DNA from: Auriscalpium vulgare
Taxonomy: Eukaryota; Basidiomycota; Agaricomycetes; Russulales; Auriscalpiaceae
Assembly (NCBI GenBank): GCA_019915015.1
Contig: JAHBBC010000031.1
Location: 62,001-126,000, forward strand
Direction: 5' to 3'
DNA length: 64,000 bases
The translations under genes were made by a program, and so were the position numbers. Under the pieces are notes generated by a model, which had not been told where the DNA came from, ran no database searches, and worked only from the letters and a program-made list of their open reading frames with translations. The first letter of the stretch is position 1, and every line of letters starts with the position of its first letter. Below are positions 1-9,318 of the stretch, piece by piece.

Positions 1-21
1 CTATAGAGGAGGCGGACATAC

Positions 22-216
22 GCTGACAGGGTCCGATATGACTGGCTGCGGCTGCGCGGACGTCGCAGTCGGGTTGTTGTAGTATGCCTTGTACAGCGAC
101 GTAGGGAACGTGCCGGGCGCGGTGAACGTCGACGGCCCGAGCGGCAACTGCGCGCTCTGCGCCGACGCATACACGCACGCGCCTGCAATCACCAGAAGAC
201 GCACGTAGCGCGTCAT
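22..216 (-). CDS. First exon of a secreted protein, possibly sphingomyelinase-like (partial)
   Basis: This is the first exon of a minus-strand gene that leaves the window on the left. I start it at the ATG at 216 because the next residues form a typical signal peptide (MTRYVRLLVIAGACVYASAQ). A longer in-frame start upstream would put a charged, low-complexity stretch before it. The exon is 65 codons and ends at a perfect GTATGT donor at 21-16; unspliced, the frame stops at the window edge. The mature start, rich in Pro, Ser and Thr with a LYKAYYNNPTATSAQPQP segment, reminds me of the N-terminus of fungal acid sphingomyelin phosphodiesterases. That is family memory from a short non-catalytic stretch, so the assignment is weak. 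Secretion is well supported. Confidence 0.55.
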
Positions 217-963
217 GTTTGATGCCAAAGCCGCTTCAGTACTCGCGCGCAAGCGCGTCGGGTGGGTCGTTGGGCGTTGGGTGGATGGGCGGATCAGGCG
301 GACCATGGCGCGTCGGAGGGCGTATAAGTAGGACGATAGGCGGCCGCAGAGCGGCGGAGCCGACGCACGCAGAAGCAGGGCAACGCGTGAGTTTGATGGC
401 CATGGGAGGAAGGGGTACTGAGCAGGCTAAAAGGTCGGCGTGGCTCGCGGGGCACGTTCGCCAGCATGCGCCTAATCGGGAATGTGCTCACGCGTGCTCG
501 TCGCCGTCGACGCCGGCCTCTTCGTTTCTTTCCGGGTCCCTCCATCCATCAATTTGTCTGCTCTGCTGGCACACTTTCATTCAGATATCCGACCTTTGCG
601 ACAATGGCGAGGCTTCCAAGTCCAAATCGCGAGCGCTGATCAGGAGGAAGAGGTACTATACCCGACGACGAGCATGGCAGCCTTGGCACCGCTGCTGGAC
701 CGGTGTCGATGTCGCTAGCTCTATCTCAACTCTTCCTCTGGCCTCTGGCTTGTCACCTCAGCCTACTTGACCTTACTCCCGGAAATCCATCGTTGCAGCT
801 TCTCGATGGCCCGATTCCCGAGCACATGATGAACCCTCCCGCACGAGGCCGACGACCCCAGACGCCGGCGCGATTTGTCTCGAGTATGTGTACTTGGATA
901 TATTCAGGTGAGCTGCATAGGATCTATAAATTCGCCACGGGCAGACCGCGGCAAGCCGGACGG
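217..963. other. Intergenic stretch, probable promoter of the left-edge gene
   Basis: I see no convincing coding sequence in these about 750 bases. Open frames on both strands lack a recognisable family or plausible splice structure. The region probably holds the promoter of the minus-strand gene starting at 216. Transposon copy 1 lies about 750 bp upstream of that start codon. Confidence 0.5.
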
Positions 964-971
964 ACTCTAGC
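964..971. repeat. Left target-site duplication of transposon copy 1
   Basis: ACTCTAGC directly abuts the left terminal repeat and is repeated exactly at 7831-7838 directly after the right terminal repeat. A perfect 8-bp duplication fixes both ends of the element. Confidence 0.95.
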
Positions 972-1003
972 AGGACCCCCGTAACTCACGCCAGGGGTAT
1001 GAT
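972..1003 (+). repeat. Left terminal inverted repeat, copy 1
   Basis: It begins AGGACCCCCGTAACTCA and matches the reverse complement of 7799-7830 over 32 bp with one mismatch (C here, T in the other end, at position 18). The same C/T difference distinguishes the two ends of copy 2, so it marks the 5' end relative to the gene. Confidence 0.95.
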
Positions 1004-1011
1004 TTTCGCAC

Positions 1012-1147
1012 GGTAGCTAGACGGCGCTTTGCGCCGGAAGCTCTGAGGGGTCTGAGGTAGCTGGGGGCTAGAATTTGGGGCAAAAGTATGATCCTGATGG
1101 TGGTAGTTAGGGGCGCGGTGAACCGATGTCTGATCACAGAGGTAGTT
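1012..1147 (+). repeat. Left subterminal GGTAGYT motif cluster and hairpin
   Basis: GGTAGCT or GGTAGTT occurs four times, at 1012, 1056, 1102 and 1141, always in the same orientation. A 6-bp perfect stem with a TTT loop (CGGCGC-TTT-GCGCCG) lies at 1022-1036. A longer block, 1087-1108, resembles 7687-7708 at the other end, also in direct orientation. Such repeated subterminal motifs are candidate transposase-binding sites; that role is inferred. Confidence 0.6.
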
Positions 1148-1323
1148 GGACTAAGTACTGGCGGCAGAAGATTTTGACCCCATAATTACCGGTATAATTC
1201 GTACAAGTTGAGACATTAGGTAGAAATTTACGTGGCCTGCTGCGTACGACATTCTACGACAACGCCTCGGACCGAACCTGCTTCTTCTGTGCAGCGCATC
1301 ACCCTCGCAGCCATCCCGGCATC

Positions 1324-4300
1324 GTGCCAATGGATGAGTCCATCACAATCTACAACGACGATGAAATACCTATGTTCCGTCCCGAATTATGGATCTCGCA
1401 AGGCAAAAGCTATCCCCAGAACCCACCGCCGGAGCTGCTGGCCTACATCGAGCAGCTCCTCAGGATTCCCAACGCTCCCGAGACTTCTTTGCTCCCCAGC
1501 GGCACCGAGGATGTTCATTCCTTCGTATCTACACCACTCCCTCGTCGCGATCAGCAGCTCATACACCCCTCAACCAAAGCTGTTTTTAGCCATGACGTGG
1601 CAGTCTTCCCCATAACCACACTTACAAAATCACGAAGCCTTCCTACGGATGCCTTCGTGGACAAGCTTGCTGCACTCGCACCGCAGGCCATCCTGGATGG
1701 CGCACAATCAATCATGGACCCACGATATGCAAGTGGTGCATCCCCGCTGTGGATGATCACTTACTGGCAACGGATGCGTACGGTCCTCCTGGCACAGGAG
1801 ACGTGGACGGCGAGCGTGCGGTGGCTGCTACAAGTCGCTGACGGTTCTATGGAAAGCGAACGCACTGTTGCTCTTATCCACTCGCTTCCTGGCGCCAGCA
1901 ACTCATGATACCCGGTGCCGCCACATTTACGACAACATCAGCCCTTGCTCCGCTGTTATCAGACGGCCTTCTCACCGACACCATCGTTGACATGATGCTC
2001 ATGTGGTTGAGAAGCCGCGTTCGGAGCACGCCAGGAATTGCCAACAACTTCGAGATCGCCGGACACGAGTTCTGGAATGCAATTTCAAAGATCACAGTAA
2101 TAGAAGACCTGTTCCCCGACTCACCTCGTTACCTCAAGAGAATTGAAGACGATCTGCGCACCCATAGGAAGGTACTCCTCTTCCCTGTTTTCCTCGCCAA
2201 ATACAAGCATTTTGTTGTCGTGAAGATCGACGGTCAAGCGGAAACAATATCCTATGGTGAGTACGTTACTATGTCGCCAATGGGAATGCAATCTTACCAT
2301 TCCTGTGAAACAAGGCGACGGCCTTTACCATCAGGGACTGCGCCTGCCTAAAGACATCGAGAAGAAATTGCTCTGGTGGACGCGTGTCAAATTCGGCATT
2401 GAGTACAAGTGGGAGGGACAGTCGCTTACGACAGCGAGACAGACAGATCACGTATCGTGTGGCGTGATCGCCGTGAATGCGGTCGCACACGAAACACTGG
2501 GCTGGCAGCTTTGGGATGATTCAAGGCGCCACGTCGAACGGTTGGCGTGGTTCGAGAGGCTCGCTGCCGACCATATTCAATCGGTACGCTATATTTTGCT
2601 CATTAGCGACATGAGGACGACGATACTCAGGTGCTCTGCGCAGGTATCAAGTCATCAGCGACGGTCTGATGCTGTGACAGGCGGCGCCGGACGCGATGAG
2701 CCTGTTGCGCATCATATCCCTCGCGGGATGGCCCACCTTCTAAATCCTCAAGCTTCCGAACCCGGCGAGTCGACCAGAGATGCTGAATGTCTACTTGAAG
2801 GATTCAGTCCAGAGGTGGAAGAAAAGCAGATGGGGCGACGCGGAGACATGGACGAAGGCAGCAAATACGATCCGTCAATTCCACCTCTGTCAATGCCACC
2901 TTCTCCTACATCATCATATTCAGTACTTGCATCTGCTAGTGGCTATGACAGCGACTGCGACGACATACCTATGCCCGATACCACCGATACCAGCTGCGCA
3001 TACGGCCGGTCGTTGCTCTCTCCATCCACTGTCGACGATGATCTCCCACCAGTTCCGCGTGGTGGAATGCTGGACCAGGATGGGCCTGGCAGTATCACAG
3101 AATGGAGAAGCCATTTGGAAAATGGGACTTCTGATGCTGCGTCAATGTCGTCAAGAAGGGTGTCGTCGGTGGGAAGTGAGGCGGAGGATTGCGCATCCGA
3201 TGGAAGTCGACTGTCAAGGGCATCTAAGAAGATCATCAGTTCCATTGGGACGACACTGAAGGCTGCGCGGGCTTACTGAAAAGGCGGAGGAAAGGGAGCT
3301 CGAGCGCAGACGACAAGACGGCTGCGAGCGCGAGTGAAGCAACAAGCGCTCAATCTGACCACGACTCAGAGGCTCAGGCGCCTATCCATCCTGCAAAACG
3401 CACACGCACTGTCCCTGGGCCCATTCATCCGTTCTTCGCGCCCAGGGAAAGAATAAGGATGTCATTGCTACCGTGTCTGCAAGCACCGCAAGCGCTGATG
3501 TTGGGCCATCGTCTGGAGCAATCAGCACGCGCCTGGCCAATTCCTTCGTCAAACGCGGTAGGGACGACAACTCAAAGGCGTATACCAAATTCAAGGAGAA
3601 AATCCTTGCGCTTGACGACATGGCCGAGTTCTGTCTAGACGATGTTCGGAAGGTCCGATGCTCTCGATGCAACAAGTACATGCTTATGACTGGGGCGTAT
3701 CACACCAAGGCATTCAAACAGCACCAGAAAGTTTGCAAGGGCACAATGCGATCACATACACTGGGCCACATCTGGGCATCAACCTCATCGACGCAGGCCC
3801 CCGCTCCGAGAATGATAGATCGTCCTTGTTTCGGACTTCGCGCAGCAAAATACGCTCGTGTGCGTCAATATTTGGAGCGCACACCATACGGCGGGGGCGG
3901 CGGGCCTTCCCTCGCCGATTTGGCGTTAGAGTTGTATTCGGCACCAGATTATCGTTCGTTGGATAAGGCCAGAAAGCAAGTAGTCGACACGGAGCAAGAG
4001 CATCGGTGGCAGTGGAAGAACTATCGGTCGCCTCCCCTTCATGTCCTTGCGACAGATTGTCTTCGCACTGTAAGGGTGCCGGAAGAGTCAACTGAGGATG
4101 TTACTTGTGTCAACTGCCTCGCTCTGCTGCATGTCCACGTATTCCAGAATGCGACTCGCAAGCCAGTCCCCGAGCCTAAGAATCGCCGCTTCACCCCCAA
4201 TCATGCTCAGAAAGACGACATACAGGCCCTCCATCGATATGCTCTTACTCATCCCGACCTTGCACCTCTTCTGGAGGCATACGAAGATGTCAGTAGCTTC

Positions 4301-7300
4301 AAGTTCATAGTATCCCCACGTTACAGCTTCTGATCATTGTCTGCACAGAACCCTCATAGTGCATGCCTAGTCTTCGCAAGAGGCGTTATCGAGGGCAAGC
4401 ATGGCAATTCCTTGTTTGTCGCCTTGATGAACGATCTCGTCAAGAAGAAAGATTTAGAAGAACGAGGTGTCCCTTTGAACGGCATGCGATATTCAGCCAT
4501 GACATTGGAGTGGGCGCAAATTATCCACGTCTTAAGCCCGCGAGCATATGAATCCATGATGAATGTGCTACCCGTACCCGCAGAACGGACACTCCAGTCA
4601 GTGTTTACAAGATTGCATTGATACAATTGACTGATAAATGACCCGAAGGAAACGTCGTGCGCACGAAGTGCAGTTTCCCATCGGCATCACAGAGGCAACA
4701 TTTGAATTTATCTACGAACGGCTGAAATCATTGGACTACCTTGTGGGTCCCGTTGGCCTCGCATGTGATGATACGAAGCTGCTAGAGTCTTTGAGGCCTC
4801 ACTGGGACCCAATACGAAAGTGCTACGTGCTTCTAGGGAGTCCTGGCGATCCCGTCGTCGTGAGCGACATCAACACACTCGATGCCCTCATCCGCACCAG
4901 GAAGATCGAGAAGGCTAAGAAGGTATGAGTTCTACGAATACTTCGGAGGCATGCAGCTCACCGACACATGCCAGATACGCGTATGGACCCTCCAGATCCC
5001 TCTTCCCGGCGTTCCGACTATCGTCGTTGCGGCGCTCCCTATCTCAGAGTCAAACTCGGCGGAGCAACTGTTCGTCCACCTGGAATTAATATTGAATGGC
5101 CTTCTCTCCCGCAAGATCAACGTTGTATCCTACGCCGCAGACGGCACGGCTGTCGAGCGCTCCCTTCAACGTCTCCTGGTCGCTCACGCCGTTGCGTACA
5201 TTGACTACACCCTCAGGCACCCTATTCGCTCACATCGTGACATCAACCTCCACATTCCTCTCATCGGCGCAGGGCGACAGCCTGTCGCACTCATTCAAGA
5301 TTCGAACCATGGGCGCAAGACGTACCGGAACAACGCATTCTCAGGTGCCCGGATACTTACTTTGGGCAGCTATACGACGTCGTACAGCCACTTCCGCCTT
5401 GCAGCAATTGAAGCAACAGGGACATTGTTTCGGAGGGATGTCGAGAAACTTGATCGACAAGACGACAATGCTGCGACCCGTCTCTTCTCCGGTCATACGC
5501 TAGCATGGTTCACCAACGAGCATCGTGAAATGGTCGGCTCGATTATCTACCTCTTTGTGTTTGGAGAGCTCGTGGATGCATACCAGAATCGATCGATCCC
5601 AATTATCGAACGTGTTCGCATGGTGCTGCGTGCGCACTTCTTCATGGAAATGTGGACCGACTTCATGGACATCGCGGGCTACCGAAAAGCTCAACACTTC
5701 ATATCTCCCGAGGCACGCGACATCACAAACTTCCTAGTCGTTGGTTTCCTTCAGTTGGTGATCATCTATCGGGACCACCTCGACGGCAGATACCCATTGC
5801 TGCCCTGGCTTCTATCAACCGAAGTCTGTGAGCATGTCTTCGGCATTTGTCGACAGCTTGTGAAGGACTTCACCTTGCAAGACTTCTATCATATGATTCC
5901 GAAGCTCTCAGTCCGCTTGCGCGAGCATCTCTTCCTTGCAAAGACATCTGAGGGCAAGGAAAGAGCGAATGGATACAATCATACCTATACCGACAATCGA
6001 CATCTCGACCTCCATGCCCTCTCCACATTCCCTTCTGATCACGACATTGAGCAAGCAACACAACAGGCCCATTCGGAGGCAGCGAATCTGTGGGACGCTC
6101 TCGTACTAGACCCGGATTTTCTGGACAAATTGCAGAATCAAGCTCACCGTGTTCGCGCATTCCCATCGTTGTCGAGTTGGTATTCGCAGGAGGCTTGGGA
6201 TGCAATCTATGGCCAGTCCGATTCCGAAGACGAGGGTCCTGAGATGGACGAAGACGAGCCCGAGATGCTCCAGATTGAAAATGGGTTGAAGAAGGCAGAG
6301 AATGCAGACGGAGTTGGTGCGGTCTTCGACCAGCAGTTGAACGATTTGACTTGCGCAGCAGCTGCCTTATGCGTCCAGAGCACTGTCGACATGTTCGTGT
6401 TTTGTCCTCCTCTCACCGCCGATAGATCTTACAGAGTCTAACCCTCACATTACTAGACTGCAATTGCCTGAAGACACAGCGGATGCAACACGCAAAGACG
6501 CTGCACATATAGGGAAGATCCTCGCCCAGTCGCTCCCTGCTGTGTCCGACCCCGACGAGCGCAGGACCTTCCAGGACACAGTGATCTCTGCTGAATTCGA
6601 TCTCGAACAGCTCGCAGTCATCCGCCGGTCGCATCATACCAGACAGGCTGAGAAAGGTGTCCGAACAAAGGCCTTCAAGTCCTCGGAAGATCTACCACCT
6701 TCCTCTGATAACGGTCCACCCGCCCAGTCAACGCTCTCCGAGAAAAAACGCCTTCTGCAGTTGGTCAAGGATGTTCTCAAGCGTCAAGAAGAGCGCGGTG
6801 TTACAGAGCGCGGTGTTACCACGGGCGCGGGTCGGTCGATGCGCTGGCGGCAGCCAGCTGCGGGCGGTCGAGACGGAGCAATCAACGGCGAAGAAGCTGT
6901 TGCTCCTGCACCAGGGACGGCTGCAAACGCGGCTGAGGTCGCTGCAAATGCATCGTATCAGGTGCGTCTGCTAGTGTTGTATGAGTGCACATACATGGTA
7001 TTGACGTCCGCCAGGCTGAACGGAGGCGAGCAGCGATCTTCGCAAAGCATCACGTCCCCAAGGTCGCACACTCGGCCAATGTCACGCCGCTCAAACACCT
7101 CTACGCTGCTCACACTGGCATGCCGCCTTCTTATGGCTTGGTTCTTGTTGATGAGGCAATCTGCCTTGCAGAAGGTGCGTCGTAATCTTCAACATGACTC
7201 GGCATGCGCTGATGGCTGGTTAGTCCTGACCATGTACGAGAAGTCGGCCGGTAAGAACGGCAAACATGGTTGGGCTTCGGACACGTCTCGCATCACCGCT

Positions 7301-7591
7301 CTTTCTTACATCGCTGTGAGACTGTTCAAGCCGGTCCGACACAACCAATTCTCCCTCGCCGATCCTAGCAAGATCCCTCGGTTCGCCTTCCTGAAACCGT
7401 CCTACTTCCTGTATGCCCTCGACCATCCCCTCCAAACCTCGGGCTCAACACTAGCTTTGGTAAAATCTGATGGCGCGTGCTATGTCGCCCTCAAGCAGAA
7501 CGTCGCGAATATCGCTCGTGCTATCAAGGAGCTTAGTGGGAGGGTCAAGGCGGGTCTTGAACAGGCGGGTGACGATGAACCAGATGAATAG
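1324..7591 (+). pseudogene. Ulp1-transposase fusion gene, copy 1, frameshifted
   Basis: This is the same gene as the intact copy at 17847-24117, but with three one-base deletions. The first (CCC to CC near 1888) ends the first frame at 1908. The second (GGGG to GGG near 3269) ends the next at 3279. The third (AA to A at 3444) lies shortly after. Downstream of 3473 the sequence is intact, and the zinc-finger and transposase exons match the other copy. Introns keep GT-AG ends: 2257-2314, 4289-4348, 4597-4648, 4923-4974, 6393-6456, 6962-7014 and 7175-7223. As read, no full-length product is possible. A truncated zinc finger plus transposase product starting internally is conceivable. All three lesions lie in mononucleotide runs, so assembly error is a real alternative to decay. 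Confidence 0.85.
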
Positions 7592-7662
7592 GTCAGTTTG
7601 ACAGGCCTCTGCGCATCCGTAGTACATCCCCTCCTGCCTGCACGCAAAGCGGAGCTTTTTAC

Positions 7663-7668
7663 AATAAA
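7663..7668 (+). terminator. Possible polyadenylation signal of the transposon gene, copy 1
   Basis: AATAAA lies 72 bp after the transposase stop codon and inside the element, in a T- and A-rich stretch. The equivalent hexamer in copy 2 is at 17770-17775 on the minus strand. Fungal poly(A) signals are loose, so this is only suggestive. Confidence 0.3.
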
Positions 7669-7686
7669 CTACGATTTTTTTGAAGC

Positions 7687-7783
7687 TATGATCCTATCCG
7701 TGGTAGCTACGGACCCCAAACGGAGGTCTGAGGGGCGAATGGTAGCTGGAAGGGGTCGCGAGCCGCAAAAAAAAATGGTAGTT
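7687..7783 (+). repeat. Right subterminal GGTAGYT motif cluster
   Basis: GGTAGCT or GGTAGTT occurs at 7702, 7741 and 7777, in the same orientation as at the left end rather than mirrored. The block 7687-7708 shares TATGATCCT and GTGGTAG with 1087-1108. The motif set is therefore directly repeated between the ends although the termini are inverted. Confidence 0.6.
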
Positions 7784-7798
7784 GACCCCGTTTGGCGG

Positions 7799-7830
7799 AT
7801 CATACCCCTGGCATGAGTTACGGGGGTCCT
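7799..7830 (-). repeat. Right terminal inverted repeat, copy 1
   Basis: This is the reverse complement of 972-1003 over 32 bp with one mismatch, ending in GGGGGTCCT directly before the target duplication. Confidence 0.95.
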
Positions 7831-7838
7831 ACTCTAGC
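7831..7838. repeat. Right target-site duplication of transposon copy 1
   Basis: This is an exact copy of ACTCTAGC at 964-971. Confidence 0.95.
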
Positions 7839-8183
7839 CAGCGTAGCGAACTATATGATATGTGAGTTGTATCCGGGGATAGATTGAGATGGGTGTCGCC
7901 GAAGCGAAGGATAGTACACTTGACGCCGTGAAAAGTCGTGAGGCGATGATAACAATTTACAATATAGATGATGGCGAATACTGGGATGGTTGGGTGGAAT
8001 GGAGATGGTGGCGGTGGTGGGGCAAGGTGGCAGGTGGGCGCTGCTGCGAGAGACTTCGTCGCGTACTCGCGAGGCGCACCCGAGATGCGAGGCGGAAGAC
8101 AACTGTCCGGAAGGAAGATGTTCAGGTAGGAATGACCTGAGGGGCTCACAAGCACTGACCTTCACGAAAGGCGCCTCCGGTGA

Positions 8184-8399
8184 CTACGAGTGCGTCGCGG
8201 CTGTGACTGTCGCGTCCTTGTGCTGCATTTTGAGCTCGGCCTTGCGGCGCGTGCGCTCCTCTGCCTGCCGGAGCGACTCGATCCAGAGGTGCAGTGTGTA
8301 GTCGTGCAGCGCGCGGGCGTACGCGCTGAGCGAGTCGAGCGCTGGGTCCGCCTGTGTTGGTGCGGGTGCGGTTGCGTCGGCGGGTTTCTGTACGAGCAT
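8184..8399 (-). CDS. Small unknown protein or terminal exon
   Basis: This open frame of 71 codons runs from an ATG at 8399 to a stop at 8184. Its middle (ALHDYTLHLWIESLRQAEE) looks like a genuine amphipathic helix followed by a charged tail, unlike the surrounding shadow frames. A possible splice acceptor just inside the frame (TACAG near 8385) and an open segment with TLLRALSTTPFP near 8460-8515 suggest it could be the last exon of a gene starting further right, perhaps with a mitochondrial presequence. I could not resolve the first exon because the upstream frame closes with a stop. I do not recognise the family. Confidence 0.35.
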   Translation of the reverse strand: MLVQKPADATAPAPTQADPALDSLSAYARALHDYTLHLWIESLRQAEERTRRKAELKMQHKDATVTAATHS

Positions 8400-8519
8400 G
8401 GGGAGGGGTCGGGAGAGGAAAGGGACGGTGGGTGCAGAGGGAGGGGAGGAGGAGGACGTTACCTATAAGTAGGGATGTGGGAAATGGGGTGGTGGAGAGG
8501 GCGCGGAGGAGGGTGCTGG

Positions 8520-9318
8520 TGCCCGGGCCCGGCTATGGAGCCGTTGCTTCGCTCCGCGATCCCGCGCTTCCTCCACGCCTCGCGGAGTTCAATCTCCTCA
8601 CGTCATCCCGGCTTCCCATATTCATCTTCCGAATAATTAATCACTCTGATCCGGCCAAGACTCTCCAATCCTACACTCCATTTGCACTTCAAACCGCGCG
8701 GGACTCACTGTCCGAGGTCCAGCACATAGACAGGCACTAATCCTCCTCGCAAGACAGCGAGCACCGTCAGATGGTCAGCCCACACACACAGCCAATCAAA
8801 CGCACCGGCGCATGGAGCCTCGATACCCGTGGAGCCGTTGACACACATATTGCTTGCTTCCCCGCCCCCTTACATAGCTTGCGCATCGCAACCCGGGTTG
8901 ACTGGCGCCCCCGATATTCGGATACGCGGGTGGCGGCGACTTCAATCTAGGGATGGCCAGTGCGCCGCTCCCTTGCCACATGCTCGTTTGCAGCCGAGAC
9001 GCGGCCGGCAGGATGAGCTGTTACGGACGCTGGAGCAAGAATGGAGTCAATATCAGCATCGACACGGCGGGTGCTTCGCTCTGGTCATCTGCGGTCGCAC
9101 CAGACGCAACGCCGCTCCACGATGCACCGGATAACAAACACAGGAATGCAAGCGTTTCATGTCATGAAAGAGTAAATTAGGATATACACAACGCGTAAGA
9201 TCATAAGCAAACTGTTCAACGTCCCAGTCATGCGTCCATCCTTGCATATAGTCATCAACAAAAGTCCGACGCACCGCTAACCAAGATCAAAAGGGTCCAA
9301 GCGTAAATTCATCAGTCA
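8520..9318. other. Intergenic stretch, nothing recognised
   Basis: The short open frames on either strand here have neither a plausible protein character nor clean splice boundaries. The right end borders the stop codon of the channel gene. Confidence 0.45.

Larger units (their letters stand above)
972..7830 (+). mobile_element. DNA transposon copy 1 (P-like, Ulp1-transposase), 6859 bp
   Basis: This is a complete cut-and-paste DNA transposon bounded by 32-bp terminal inverted repeats (one mismatch) and a perfect 8-bp target duplication. It carries one multi-exon gene on the plus strand, preceded by about 350 bp and followed by about 240 bp of non-coding end sequence. A second copy lies inverted at 17608-24469. 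Every stretch I compared is identical, apart from three one-base deletions in short runs here (near 1888, 3269 and 3444), which match the 3-bp length difference. The deletions break the coding frame, so this copy is probably non-autonomous unless they are sequence errors. The superfamily call rests on the transposase motifs and on 8-bp duplications, which P elements also make. KDZ/Zisupton elements share the duplication length but the characteristic KDZ motifs are absent. Confidence 0.93.

Noticed and set aside
219..770. 183-codon open frame (+) near the left edge
   Set aside because: It overlaps the start of the secreted-protein exon on the other strand and shows no domain, intron or codon pattern of its own.
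5298..5309. tRNA-like B-box (GGTTCGAATCT on the minus strand)
   Set aside because: It lies inside the conserved QDSNH catalytic codons of the transposase, and no A-box or cloverleaf can be drawn around it.
6464..7591. A single 375-codon transposase exon at the element's 3' end
   Set aside because: The middle of that frame (about 6962-7223) is Ser/Arg-rich nonsense. Splicing out 6962-7014 and 7175-7223 yields a coherent sequence (VTPLKHLYAAHTG, GLVLVDEAICLAE) from another frame.
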